The position numbers and the translations under genes are program-made. This document shows positions 1 through 12,300 of a stretch of 64,000 bases of DNA, one piece after another; position 1 is the first letter of the stretch, and each line of letters starts with the position of its first letter. The notes under the pieces were generated by a model. That model ran no database searches and was not told the DNA's origin. It saw only the letters and a program-made list of their open reading frames with translations. The stretch is taken from NCBI RefSeq assembly GCF_016808095.1, contig NC_068976.1, positions 28,194,871 through 28,258,870 of the forward strand, read 5' to 3'. The DNA is from Vigna angularis (Eukaryota; Streptophyta; Magnoliopsida; Fabales; Fabaceae).

Positions 1-181
1 TGCGAACGATCACAAGAGCATTCATACCGTTATCTACTTATTTAGGAAGACTTAAGAGTATTGAGTGCTAGGCTGATGCGGACGATCGCACGAGCACTCA
101 TACCATTATTTAAATTTTTTAGATAAGAGAGAAAGGTATTGAACACAAGGACGATGCGGATGATCTCACGAGTGTTCGACC

Positions 182-865
182 TTTAAAACATATTTTTGTA
201 AATTTATTTAAGAAAGAAGCAAAGGTTTTTAGCACAAGGACGACGCGAGCGGTCACACATGTGCTTAACCCTCAAAACGTATATTTTTGTAATTTTATTT
301 TTAAAAAAAAGAAGAAAAAGTTTTTAGCGCAAGGACGACGCGAGCTGTCACACGTGTGCTTAACCTTTAAACATATATATTTTTTTTGTAATTTTATTTT
401 AAAAAAAGGAAGAAAAGGTTTTTAGCACAAGGACGACGCGAGCGGTCACACGTGTGCTTAACCCTCAAAACGTATATTTTTTTGTAATTTTTATTTTTTT
501 AAAAAAAGAAGAAAAGGTTTTTAGCACAAGGACGACGCGAGCGGTCACACGTGTGCTTAACCCTCAAAACGTATATTTTTTGTAATTTTTATTTTAAAAA
601 AAGAAGAAAAGGTTTTTAGCACAAGGACGACGCAAGCGGTCACACGTGTGCTTAACCCTAAAACATATATTTTTTTGTAATTTTTATTTTTTTAAAAAAA
701 GAAGAAAAGGTTTTTAGCACAAGGACGACGCGAGCGGTCACACGTGTGCTTAACCTTTAAAGCGTATATTTTTTTGTAATTTTACATAAGGAAGAAGGGA
801 AGGTTTCTAGCACAAGGACGACGCGAGCGGTCTCACGTGTGCTTAACCTTTAAAACGTATTTTTT
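182..865. repeat. ~100-bp tandem repeat array inside the Ogre LTR
   Basis: Seven or eight units of about 95-105 bp. Each carries a conserved core (TTAGCACAAGGACGACGCGA, then GCGGTCACACGTGTGCTTAACC) followed by a T-rich spacer with short A runs. A shorter related version lies at 1-180. The core is GC-rich and contains the palindrome CACGTG, a possible bZIP/bHLH-type site. The same array is in the other LTR (20,970-21,620) and, inverted, in the solo LTR (17,519-18,300). Confidence 0.9.
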
Positions 866-1035
866 GTAAATTCTTTTACTTAAGCTATAAATATTGTATT
901 ATTAAATATATATTTTAGGATAAGTAGATATCTAGAATAAATAGATAAAATAAAATAAAATAAGACAATAAAAAATAAAATAAAAATAAAACAAAAATAA
1001 AATAAAAATAAAGCAAAAAATGGGGGCCTAAATGA

Positions 1036-1570
1036 AGAGGGGGTGCCGAACGGTCCGTCGCAGGCTACCATGCAGTCCATGGAAGTGGCCGAACGGACGT
1101 TGGGAAAGGATTCAGAATAACGAGCGTTCGTTGGGGAGATGGTCACCAAACGGTCAGTCCAAGAAGTGGATGAACGGACGTTGGGAAAAGAGGCTGAATG
1201 ACGAGCGCTCGTTGGAGAGAGGGTAACCAAACGGTCCGTCCAAGAGGTGGATGAACGGATGTTAGGAAAGAAGGCTGAATGACGAGCGCTCGTTGGGGAG
1301 ATGATGAACGGACGTTGGGAAAGGAGGCTGAATAACGAGCGTTCATTGGGGATATGGTCACCAAACGGTCCGTCCCAGAAGTGGCCGAACGGACGTTGGG
1401 AAAGGAGGCTGAATGACGAGCGCTTGTTGGAGAGATGGTAGCCAAACGGTTCGTCCAAGAGGTGGATGAACGGACGTTGGGAAAGGAGGCTGAATGACGA
1501 GCGCTTGTTGGAGAGATGACGAACGGACGTTGGGAAAGGAGGCTGAATAACGAGCGTTCGAAAAAGGCTT
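1036..1570. repeat. GC-rich palindrome array in the Ogre LTR
   Basis: Tandem units of roughly 60-90 bp combine GAACGGACGTTGGGAAAGGA, an ACGAGCGCTCGT-type palindrome (12 bp, perfect in several units) and CCAAACGGTCCGTCC. Some units are partly decayed by C-to-T changes. The matching array in the other LTR is at 21,790-22,400 with different unit order, so the units amplify or shuffle independently. Confidence 0.85.
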
Positions 1571-3133
1571 AAGGTTCTCGGTCGCGCGTTTATTTCTGGG
1601 CTTGGCCCATCCGGGTGGTTTCTAACCTAGAATCCCCTAGGGGTTCAGCATCTTCCCTCATTCCTCACCCTACTCTGATCAAGCACTCGCCAGAGACCCG
1701 AGGTTCCCCGCTTCTCCCGCGAGCCCGCCGTCCATCTCGGCCAGAGCAGCCACCACGCCTCACCTCCAGCAAAAAACCGGCCACCGTGAGTAGCGGCCCA
1801 AGGCGTCGCAAGCGCCTCTGCTCACCGCCGAGACCCTCGCCGGCCGCCGAGAGCCTCGCCGGCCGCCGAGAGCCTTGCCGGCCGCCGCTCCAACTCTTCC
1901 TCTCTCGTTTTCAGTCGTTGTTTCTTTAATTTGTATAACGGGCTATGTGCGTGTGTGCTGTTTGGTGAGGAAGAAGATGAAGGCGTGGAGATGGTGAGGA
2001 GAAAACGGTTAAAGGCTCGACTTTATGCGGGTGTTTGGAGATGAAGATGAGTTACCAGTGAAGACAACCCTGGAAGCTTACCGAGACCATGCTTGGGGGG
2101 GGGTTAGAGATTTTAATCTGATATTGTAATGTGTTTATGCTTTTGGTTGTGGTCTGGTTAAAATGCTCGAGAGGATATGAAAGGGGATGACAATGCAAAG
2201 GTTCAGTGGTGGATTGGGGATGGTGTTGAAATCACTAGGGAAGGGCGAGGGGTTTGGCTGGATATTGATTTGGTCCCTTTTGTTTGCTTATTTTTTTTTA
2301 ATACAAGGAGGATCAGGAACAAGGTGGTTAGGAGGATGAAATTGATGATATTAGTGGCAAAATCGTACATGGGAAGTCACATGGTGAATATGGGAGGGTG
2401 ATTGTACGTGGAAGGATGACGACGAACGAGAATATTCATACATCCAAACACACTTAAACAGAGCAACATCACAGTATAACGCAGTATGACTACGCAAGTG
2501 AACGAGGGAATAAGGCGTGCTTACCTCTTGGAGCTTCACTGGCCGCTGTTAGCTATGTGAATCCGGTGACTCGTCCTCTTCTTCCAAGCTGGCTTCCGCG
2601 TCTCTTTGCAGGTGCCAAAAATGGTGAATGCCCTCTAGAAGCCCCCACTAATGATCGAAGATGATGGATCCAAACCAAACAACCCCCCGCTGTGTGTATA
2701 TTTGCTCTCTCCTTTTTTGTGTTGATGCCCTGACCAAATCTCTAAATCCTTACCTAAAATCTCCAAATCCTTACCTGCAGAAACCGTTTTCTGCCCCCTC
2801 CCCCTCCAACACACGCGTTGTCCTTCCCTCGACAAAACATTTTTTACTACAGACAAAATAGAATGTTCCAAACCTTTTTTCCTTTTTTTTTATGTTAATT
2901 ACATTTAACCACATTAATTATATTAGAACAAAACTAAAAATAAAAATAAAAAGTAAAAACAAAGTTTAAAAATGGAAATTACGAAAGGAAAAGTAAAATA
3001 AAAATAGAATACTAAAAGAAAATGAGAATAAAATGAAAATAACACTGTAAATGAAAATGGGTAAAAAATAAAACATAAGACAATAGAATACGATAAAGCC
3101 AGAAATCGATCCGGACGAAATTTGGTATTGACA

Positions 3134-3148
3134 GCTGCCCCTCTTTAC
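3134..3148 (-). other. Polypurine tract of the Ogre element
   Basis: On the minus strand GTAAAGAGGGGCAGC directly precedes the LTR start TGTCAATACC. This is the expected plus-strand priming site and fixes the left LTR as the 3' LTR. Confidence 0.85.
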
Positions 3149-3324
3149 TTAGATTTTACTAGATAATATGACAAAGTGATGTTTTCATATTATATAGTAA
3201 AAGATAGGTAAAGATAGAAATACTAATTTCGTCTGGATCTTCTAAGAAAACGAAATGAAGGAGGATGAATATAAGACATAAGATTAGCCGAATCCATAAA
3301 AAAAGGTTGCAATAAAAGAAGACG

Positions 3325-3790
3325 ACCACTGCCGAGCAGAGTGTCGGTAGCACAAAAATGAAAATCTAGACTCGACCATTGCTTAGCAGAGGGCCGGTAG
3401 CACGACAACGAAAACTGGATTCGACCATTGCGTAGCAGAGGGCCGGTAGCACAGAACAACAAGTTGGATTTGACCATTGCCGAGCAGAGGGTCAACAATG
3501 AAAATTTGGATTTGACCATGGCCTAGCAGAGGGTCAACATATAGAATAACAAGCTGAATTTGACCATTGCCGAGCAGAGGGTCAACAACGAAATGGGATT
3601 AGACCATTGCTTAGCAGAGGGCCAACAACGAAAAACGTAAACTGGGTTCGACCATTGCCTAGTAGAGGGTGAACATTATAAAACGAAAATTTGGATTTGA
3701 CCATGGCCTAGCAGAAGGTCAACACATAGAATAACAAGCTGAATTCGACCATTGCCGAGCAGAGGGTCAACAACATAGAAGAAAACTCGG
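3325..3790. repeat. Tandem repeat array upstream of the 3' LTR
   Basis: About nine units of 45-65 bp built around GACCATTGCCGAGCAGAGGG followed by TCAACA or CCGGTAGCAC and a variable A-rich spacer. A larger block of about 185 bp seems duplicated, since 3,500-3,580 and 3,685-3,770 are nearly the same. It lies between the coding region and the polypurine tract, a typical place for tandem arrays in Ogre-like elements. Confidence 0.85.
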
Positions 3791-5747
3791 ATTTGAAACT
3801 TTCTGAAACGTTGGTAAACGCTGAGCAAAACATTGAATAGACTTGAAAGAAAATGTTGTAATATCCTTTTCACAACTTCTCTTGTGCCTTAAGGATCTTT
3901 CAAACAAAATACCTTGCTTATTATGAAATGTATGATGTAATGTCATGAGGATGCATGCATACATAAACACGTGAAACCTTTGCTCTCCTCTTTTCCCTTT
4001 TTTTTTTATTTTATTTTATTTTTTTTTTAAAAAAATTGTGCCTCTCTCTCTTAATTAGACTGCCCATGTTTGAAACTCATTGTCAACATCGTCATCAAAG
4101 TTGATGTACATTCAAAACGTAATCATAAAAATGTCAGGAGACAATGAGCCCTCTAATGAGAAAGAGAGGGGTGTAACCACGAGTCCAAGTTCTCTTTATC
4201 GCTTCCTGCAATCCAATTTGGCTTGAACCCGAGAAGGTAAGGGAAAAATAGGGACGAGAAGTAGATAACTGAATGATTGTATGTGGAGCTAACATTTGTG
4301 TTCTCCTCATCTGGGGATGTATGGTTAACATAGAAACATGTAGGGCCCAAGAGACTTCCCCAATTTTGCTGTGCATAGTAAGTACGATTTGGGGAGGTGA
4401 AAAGGTTTGGGTAGGAAGGATTGCCCCGGTTGGTTTGATTTTCTTTTGCATGTTGTTGGCTGGTTGACAAAGAGATCCCTTCTTCCTAAGACATTACTTT
4501 TTTCTTTTTTTTTCATTTTTTTTTGGACATATTGCAAGTCATCTCGTCTTATCGCAAAATTAAACTTTATGAAAATTTGAGCAAACATTATTCAATCTGT
4601 GAGGACTTTATTAAGCTTGTAATGTGGCTAAGGCTAGAAGGTATTTAAAGGAAAGGGTATAAAGGCCCAAATGAATGTTTGTTGGATACATTTTTTGAAA
4701 CAAGGGTTGTCATCTAGCATTGTGTCAACTATTTGACCTTTTGAGCACTTTGTTTTTTTTTTGTTTTTTTTTTATTATTATTATTTTTGTTTTTGTTTAC
4801 TATTTTGAAGGATTCTCCTCGTTTGATCACTGAGTGCTCTTCATCTGCTTCCTGAGTTGACTCATACTGATGATAACCCTTGTTTGGGAATAATTTTGAA
4901 AAAGGATTTATTTTTGGCTCAAAACAGGGTGACAATGGATATATTTTTGTTTTTTTTTTTGGATAAAGAAAGGAGGCCACACATCATTTCGAACTCTGAT
5001 TGCTTTATTTTCAAAAGATTAACTCTACGATTAGATGACCTCAACATGAGTTGTTTTTTTTTTTTTTTTTTTTTTTTTAGATTGCCCTTTCGGGTTTTCA
5101 ATCTAGTGGACTTATTCTCTTTTTAAAAGTTCCCTTGTTTGTCTCAATGGAATCAGGGATCACCCTACTAGCGCAAGCGAGGAAAATTTTGGCCAGGCCA
5201 ACCTGCCCTAGTGTTATATCCACGACAATCCTTTGTTTTGAAGGGAAATGAAAAGGTTAGGGGTTCACGCGATATGAAAGCAGATGCTTTAACGAGAAAT
5301 GAACACAAGTTACCCCCGAAACCCTGAATCCGGAGAAGACTCCACATCTTTGCCATTTCAAGTTATTGTTTTTTCAAAACCTTAATTATTTGCTTGTTTT
5401 TTTTTTTTTTTTTAACGTACTATGCCTTAGACAACTTAATTGACAATGAATTCAACATGTGCATTTTTATTCTCTCCTTTTTAGTCTTTCACGACATCCC
5501 TCAGGAACGAGCTTGTGCCAACCGAATATACCCGCGATGCTTTTACTCATGTGTGCTTAATTATCATTGCCTTTATTTTCCCTTATTTACCTAAAAGCTC
5601 AGCGCGACATGCAATATTTCAAGAAGGGTGCGAACAAAAATTATGAATGAAAACATGTAGTATTTATTGAATGAAATAACACAGAGTACAACAAACTGTA
5701 AAGATCATGTCAATATCCCTTAACAGCATTCCCCCATCACGGAATCA
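3791..5747 (-). other. Ogre 3' untranslated internal region
   Basis: About 2 kb between the integrase stop and the tandem array. It has many homopolymer T runs (for example 3,998-4,030 and 5,055-5,078) and no recognisable protein in any frame. No further gene or RNA feature is seen. Confidence 0.6.
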
Positions 5748-7130
5748 TCATGCGTAAAACTTTTTGACCGCATCCGAATTAACCGGTAATGGTAACTCCT
5801 CTCCATCCATCCTTGTGAGAATTAGTGCCCCACCAGAGAATGCTTTCTTCACTACGAATGGCCCTTCGTAATTCGGGGTCCACTTGCCTCTATGATCTTT
5901 TTGTACAGGCAAGATCTTCTTCAACACCAACTCACCTTCGTGGAACTCTCTTGGATGCACCCTTTTGTCAAATGCATTTTTCATTCTTCTTTGGTACAAT
6001 TGCCCATGACACACTGTTGTTAGCCTTTTTTCTTCAATGAGATTGAGCTGATCAAATCGAGCTTGAACCCACTCAGCTTCCTCTAGTTGGGTTTCCATTA
6101 ACACTCGTAAGGACGGAATTTCCACCTCAAATGGAAGTACTGCTTCCATCCCATACACAAGCGAGAAAGGTGTTGCCCCGGTTGATGTTCGTACCGATGT
6201 GCGATATCCATGTAGAGCAAAAGGAAGCATTTCGTGCCAATCTTTATAGGTGACCACCATCTTTTGCACAATTTTCTTGATATTCTTATTGGCAGCCTCT
6301 ACCGCCTCATTCATCTTTGGACGGTAAGGAGAAGAATTATGATGATGAATCTTGAATTCCTCACATAACTCCACCATCATCTGGTTGTTCAGGTTAGTGG
6401 GATTATCAGTGATGATTCTGTTAGGGAGCCCGTATCTACAAATCAATTCCCTTTTTATGAATCTAGTCACCACCTTTCTAGTCACGTTGGCGTAAGAAGC
6501 AGCCTCCACCCATTTGGTGAAGTAATCGATTGCGACTAGTATGAAACGATGTCCATTTGATGCCTTCGGCTCTATAGCTCCAATGACATCTATCCCCCAC
6601 ATCGAAAATGGCCACGGTGCAGACAACACGCTTAGAGTCGTAGGTGACACATTGATATTATCTGCATACTTCTGACATTTCTCACACTTTCTCACATGCG
6701 TGCAACAATCACTTTCCATGGTCAGCCAAAAATAACCAGCTCTCAATATCTTCCTGGCCATCGAGTGCCCATTCATGTGCGTGCCAAAGGTACCCTCGTG
6801 CACTTCTTTCAATATCAGCTCGGCCTCCTTTGCATCCACGCATCTGAGGAGGACCATGTCGTGATTTCTCTTGTATAAAATATCCCCACTCAAGATAAAA
6901 TTGCCAGCCAATCTCCTGAGCGACCTTTTATCGTTTTCAGATGCTTTCTCAGGGTATTCTCGGGTCCTAAGATAATGCTTGATATCAAAATACCAAGGTT
7001 TACCGTCTAATTCCTCCTCGATGAAATGGCAATATGCTGGCTCTGCATGACTCTTCATTTTAATCATTGGTAATTTTGCGTCTTGGTCAACTTCAAACAT
7101 TGATGACAAGGTAGCCAACGCGTCTGCCAA
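5748..7130 (-). pseudogene. Ogre integrase (C-terminal pol), 460 codons
   Basis: Integrase inserts the element's cDNA into chromosomal DNA. Visible parts: an HHCC zinc-binding region around residues 108-151 (VHEGTFGTH, then CEKC), the catalytic triad as GIDVIG near 179, IITDN near 240 and AVEAANKN near 276 (spacing D-60-D-35-E), and a C-terminal region ending in the SDAVKKFYA motif usual for this lineage. No chromodomain is seen. The frame itself is intact, but it is cut off from RT and the second RNase H by a frameshift just upstream (about 7,150). Two residues around catalytic positions look changed from the usual consensus (NP for NG after the second Asp; NE for NG before the Glu). The natural start is inside a polyprotein, so the Met at 7,130 is only the first one in frame. 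Confidence 0.9.
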
Positions 7131-7470
7131 TTGATTTTCTTCTCGCGGTAATGTGGTTAAATGTGATGGAATCGAAATACTCCATTAATCCCCTGATGTA
7201 AGCCTGGTAGGGAATTAATTTTGTATCCCTAGTCTCCCATTCTCCCTTCAACTGGTGGATGACCAAAGCTGAATCTCCGTATACATCTAGATCGCCGCTC
7301 GAATACCCATAGCACAAGCCTCATATTCTGTGATGTTATTCGTACAATTAAAACACAACCTTGCTGTCATTGGTATGTACTGCTTCCCTGGAGAAACAAG
7401 CACTGCCCCTATTCCATGTCCCATCACATTCGAGGCTCCGTCGAATAATACCGTCCATGCTTTTTCGTCT
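7110..7470 (-). pseudogene. Second (archaeal-type) RNase H domain of Ogre pol, broken
   Basis: Follows the ordinary RNase H and precedes integrase, where Tat-lineage elements carry an additional RNase H. Seen: FDGAS near 7,430, NITEYEAC near 7,320, VYGDSALVIHQLKGEW near 7,250 and QLADALATL near 7,120, which would supply the acidic catalytic residues. The domain is split across three frames. A small deletion near 7,285-7,300 joins GIRAAI to LDVYGDS, and a one-base shift near 7,150 separates it from the integrase frame. Confidence 0.8.
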
Positions 7471-8915
7471 CGGTTTTCTCCGTTCTCTTCGAGTAGAGCC
7501 ATGATGTCTTCATCGGGAAATTCAGGTTGCATTGGTTGATAATCGCTAATGGGTTGATGAGCCAGGTATTCCGCTAGAGCACTACCCTTGACGAATTTCT
7601 GAGTAACATATACGATGTCATATTCTGACAATAGCATCTGCCACCGAGCTATCCTTCCAGTGAGAGCAGGCTTTTCAAAAATAAACTTGATAGGATCCAT
7701 CTTGGATATCAACCAGGTAGAGTGACTCAACATGTATTGCCTTAAGCGATGGGCAGCCCATGCCAATGCACAACAAGTTCGCTCTAGCGATGAATATCGT
7801 TGTTCGCAGTCTGTGAATTTCTTACTCAAGTAATATATTGCATGCTCTGTTTTTCCAGCTTCATCATGTTGACCCAATACACAGCCCATTGACTTTTCCA
7901 ATACAGTTAAATACAAAATGAGTGGTCTTCCTGGCTCGGGTGGACGCAACACAGGTGGGTCTTGCAAGTATTGTTTGATCTTTTCAAAAGCGGCCTGACA
8001 ATCCTCGTTCCAAACCACAGCCTGATTCTTTCGTAGCAACTTGAACATTGGTTCACAGGTAGCGGTTAATTGGGAGATGAATCTAGCAATGTAGTTCAAT
8101 CTACCCAGAAAACCGCGAACCTCCTTCTCCGTTCTAGGCATAGGCATTTCAGATATCGCTCGCACTTTGTCAGGATCCACTTCTATCCCCTTTTGGCTAA
8201 CCACAAAACCCAACAACTTCCCGGATTTCACTCCAAATGTGCATTTGGCGGGGTTTAACCTGAGTTCATACTTTCTCAACCTCTCAAATAATTTCTTCAA
8301 GTTGAGGATGTGTTCTTCTTCCGATTCAGACTTTGCAATCATGTCATCCACATAAACTTCGATCTCCTTGTGCATCATATCATGAAAAATTGTCACCATC
8401 GCCCTTTGATATGTTGCCCCGGCATTCTTGAGTCCAAAAGACATCACCTTATAACAAAAAGTCCCCCACAACGTGATGAAGGTCGTCTTTTCCATGTCCT
8501 CAGGCACCATCTTAATCTGATTATACCCCGAGAAACCATCCATGAATGAAAATAACGAGTACTTGGCCGTATTATCAACCAAAGTGTCGATGTGTGGTAA
8601 CGGGAAGTTATCCTTCGAACTTGCACGATTCAAATCACGATAGTCAACGCACATTCGAACTTTACCATCTTTCTTAGGCACTGGTACAATATTTGCTACC
8701 CATTGTGGGTATCTCGCCACAGCCAGAAATCCTGCGTTGAATTGTTTCTGTACCTCTTCCTTGATTTTCAATGACATTTCTGGTTTCATTCTTCTTAGTT
8801 TTTGCTTGACTGGAAGGTATTCCGGTTTAAGTGGGAGCTTGTGTTGCACAATATCGGTATCCAAACCTGGCATGTCATTGTAAGACCAAGCGAACACATC
8901 CTTAAACTCCTTCAA
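7287..8915 (-). pseudogene. Ogre reverse transcriptase - RNase H
   Basis: Copies element RNA to cDNA and degrades the RNA strand. The order is an N-terminal lead (FKDVFAWSYNDMPG), RT fingers and palm with MCVDYRDLN near residue 90 and the catalytic YVDD near residue 188, a connection domain, and RNase H at about 330-450. The usual first Asp of RNase H is replaced: LYLTVLEKSMG near residue 339, where related elements normally have Asp-Glu-Ser. The frame then enters the second RNase H (from about residue 475) and stops at the deletion near 7,290. Upstream the frame is closed by a TGA at 8,922-8,924 that interrupts otherwise continuous coding sequence. Confidence 0.92.
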
Positions 8916-9190
8916 TAGGGCTCACAACCCTTCCCTCACTTCCTTTTTCATGCTAGTACCGATTTTTACTTCCTTTATCTCTTCTTCCTCTCCCAAGTTG
9001 AGTACTTCAACATCTTCCTGATGGGGTTTTATCTCTTTAGACTCCTGTTCCGCTAATCTCAAGAGCTCTGGAGAGGGTTCCGGATCATCTTCATAATCAT
9101 CTTCCGTATTATCGACAGGGTGCTCAAAATTAGGAATATTGACATTGTTATTTTCAAAACTTTCATTGTCATATCTGGATTATTTAAATT
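8916..9190 (-). pseudogene. Acidic pol leader exon with internal TGA
   Basis: Upstream of RT the same frame continues as an acidic linker (pieces such as DDYEDDPEPSPELLRLAEQE and NLGEEEEIKEVKI), typical of the region before RT in these elements. A TGA at 8,922-8,924 (minus strand), within REGL-stop-ALLKEF, interrupts it. CGA to TGA is the simplest origin. The linker is not in frame with gag-pro; a splice would be needed to join them. Confidence 0.65.
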
Positions 9191-9310
9191 TATGGAAAAA
9201 AGAATAAATAAAAAGGAAAAGAAAGATGACGAATGTGAAATGATGATAAAACACAAACAAACACGATTCGACTATCACGCTGAGCACAAAAACTAAACGT
9301 CAACCTGTAA
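9190..9310 (-). other. Candidate pro-RT intron of the Ogre element
   Basis: Ogre elements are known to carry an intron between protease and RT. Here, on the minus strand, a pyrimidine-rich stretch at about 9,190-9,235 precedes CCAG near 9,180, a plausible acceptor, and CAGGTTGACG near 9,300 is a possible donor. The gag-pro stop and the RT leader lie in different frames, which a spliced form could join. The exact sites are inference. Confidence 0.4.
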
Positions 9311-9359
9311 GTCAAGAATCCTAAAGCCCCGGGTGAAGCTATAGGATTAATTAAAACTA

Positions 9360-12300
9360 TTACATTTTATTCAAATTAAGCATCACGGGTAAACTCAGAG
9401 TTTCCCAATTGTTGAGTGGTGCGCCTAGGGAGCAAGCCCGCACGAAACTTGAGCATTCAAAGCTATCTTCATCCTCCACGGCTGCTATATGGCCCGCGTT
9501 GATCCATCCAGCACTACGAAAGCTCTCCTTGATGTCACGAATACGAATCCTTTCCAACCTGGGTTCTCGCCTTTCTACACGAGCCAGACCGCGCTCTCTC
9601 CTTTCTTCCATCAGCCTTCTCTTGTCCTCTTTGGTGGGCTTGTACCCTAGGCCATATCTGTTTCTATTCTCAACGACCTTTAGGGGGAAAGTTCGCCCCT
9701 GCCCATGCTTGCCTAAACCTCTACCAGGCATATACCCCTCTTTCAGCAAGACCTTGGCCATCATGATAGAAGCACGTGACAAATGCGAGTTTACTGGGAA
9801 TGGCTCCACATAGGCATTTCCCACAATCTCCAATGACTGGAAAGCCGTTTCAAGAGCTTCCTCAGCCACCTCAATATATCGCGTGGACGATGGTCCGCTC
9901 ACAAGGAGGTCCTCCTCTCCTGATACTATCACCAACTTATCTCCCATGACATATTTCAGCTTTTGGTGTAGTGTGGAAGGCACAACTCCTGCATAATGGA
10001 TCCATGGGCGACCCAACAAATAGCTATACGCCGGGAGGATATCCATAACTTGGAATGTCACTTGAAAGACACAAGGACCGACTTGGACTGGCAATTCAAC
10101 TTCTCCCATCACTACCCTCTTATTGCCATCAAACGCTCTCACAATCATGGAGCTTGGCTTCATATGCATTCCATCACAGGGTAGCTTCTCCAATGTCGAT
10201 TTTGGCATGACGTTCAGAGAGGAGCCATTGTCCACCAAGACACGTGCTATAACGTGATCCAAACATTTCACAGAGACATGAAGAGCCTTGTTATGCCCTC
10301 TCCCCTCAGCGGGTATCTCCTCATCAGTAAAGGTGAGGTAGTTATTAGCGATAATGTTGCCAACAATGCCCTCAAACTTGTTCAACGAAATACCTTGCTC
10401 AACATGAGCCTCACTAAGTACCTTCATCAACAACTTTCTGTGAAAGGTAGAATGCATAAGCAATTCTAACAAGGAAATCCTAGCAGGCATGCGGTTCAGC
10501 TGTTCCACCACCTTATACTCACTCTGTTGAATGAATTTTAAAAATTCGCAGGCCTCTTCTTCGAATATTTCTTTCTTTTCCTCCTCGTCAGGGGTCTCCT
10601 CTACCTGCGCGCACTTTCCTTTTAAGACCTCCTTGGCTTTTGCGGTCATTGTTGTTTCATTATCATTGGTTCCCTCTCTTGTCACCATTGGTGACGCGAA
10701 GATTCGACCACTTCTCGTCATCCCACCTATGCCTGTTATGTTTTCAATGGCCGAATGTGCGCCTTTTACCTCATCTAACACATGTGCTCCATACATCCAA
10801 GGGACAGCCTTCTCGTTTTTGTAAGGAAAAGGAGATGGCGCCCGAATGACGACATACGACTTTTCTTCAGCCACTGGCGCATGGGTGGTTCTAGTGAAAT
10901 GGATCACCAACGGCTCAGGCAGAGTTACGTCGGATTCCCCGCCAATTTGTGTGAACACTTCCCCCTCCTTATCCTTGTAGCATACTTGCATCAAACTTCT
11001 ATCCAGCAAGTCTTGCAGAAAATCTTCAAATTCAACACATTCCTCAATAGAGTGCCCATCATCCGGATGAAGCGCACACGTTACATCCTCGTCATAATCA
11101 TCTTTTAAAAGGCCCACTTTTATCAGCGCCTTAAAGATAAACTTTCTGGAACTTCGGATTTCACTCGCGTCTCTTATCAACTCATGTTTTTCATCCTCGA
11201 TGGCATTCGTCGAGGCACTCCCATGCCCAGAAAGCGGGTTAGTCTCGATGCTAGGTTTATCTTCTTGAAACTTTAACCACCCAGAGTCGATTAGAGCCTG
11301 TACTTTGTGTTTAAAAGCCAGACACCTCTCAGTCGAGTGACCAACGCCTCCCCCATGATAACTACATTTGGCCTCTGCATCATATCCCCTAGGGTACGGA
11401 GGTTGCATAGGCTTCATCGGACAAATAGCAACCAAACCCCTTTTGACGAGATGGGGTAACAATTCTGTGTAAGTTGTAGGGATAGGGGTGAAATTAACAA
11501 ACTGGTTCCTTCTTGGGTAAGTGTTTTGGCCCGCATTCTGATTTGGACCCGCAATTGCCCCAGCCCTCCAAGTATCAGCTGAGGGCAACGACGGTTGATA
11601 ATACCCTTGTTGTTGTTGAGGCCTGGCTTGATGAGCAAACGCCGCGTTAGCTGCATAAGGGGGTTCTCCCAAGTATGGTCGGAAACTATGAGTGGGAGCT
11701 TGACCTCTCCACACAAGCATTGCCGATGCCGCATGCACATCCCCTTCCTTCTTCTTTCCCGCATTGAAATTGGGTTTTTTGTATTTTGCAGTTGCGGGCG
11801 GACCGTATGCAATTTTCCCATTTTTAACCCCAATTTCTATCCTTTCGCCTATTATAATGATATCGGCGAAATTGGCAGACACATTCCCGACCATGTGCTC
11901 GTAAAATGGCGGCTGGAGAGTGTTCACAAACATTGCGACCACCTCCCTGTCATACAAAGGCGGCTCAACTTGTGCAGCTAACTCTCTCCATCGTTGGGCA
12001 TATTCCTTGAAAGTCTCGTTGTCCCTCTTTGACATACTTTGCAGTTGCAGTCGGTCCGGTGCGATATGCGTGTTGTATATATACTGCTTTACAAAGGCGT
12101 CTGCCAGGTCTGCCAGGTCTGCCCAGCAACGGATTCGAGACGGCTCAAGGTGGGTGTACCAGTTCAATGCTACCCCAGCCAAACTGTCTTGGAAAAAGTG
12201 GATGAGTAGCTTGTCATCGTAGGCGTACGCAGCCATCTTTCTACAGTACATGGTCAAATGGCTTTTCGGACAGGTATTACCTTTGTACTTCTCGAACTCT

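Larger units (their letters stand above)
1..3133 (-). repeat. 3' LTR of the Ogre element (truncated by window edge)
   Basis: Aligns almost base for base with 20,759-23,932; only two mismatches are seen in the first 120 aligned bases, so the insertion is fairly young. It ends in GGTATTGACA at 3,133, next to the polypurine tract. It holds a roughly 100-bp tandem array, a GC-rich palindrome array and a GC-rich stretch near 1,650-1,900. The two LTRs differ in the number and order of palindrome units and by a short duplication near 1,850-1,880. The 104-codon open frame in the GC-rich stretch is not preserved in the other LTR and is not called a gene. Confidence 0.92.

Noticed and set aside
182..865. 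Regular direct repeats that could be mistaken for a CRISPR array
   Set aside because: Units are degenerate, spacers are low-complexity and homologous to each other, and the context is a plant LTR.
880..1458. Long minus-strand frames through the palindrome array (also 21,639-22,337)
   Set aside because: They only translate tandem repeats, in several overlapping frames, and differ between the two LTRs.
1615..1929. 104-codon Arg/Pro/Ser-rich open frame in the left Ogre LTR
   Set aside because: Not preserved in the other LTR because of indels; GC-rich stretches open chance frames. No family recognised.
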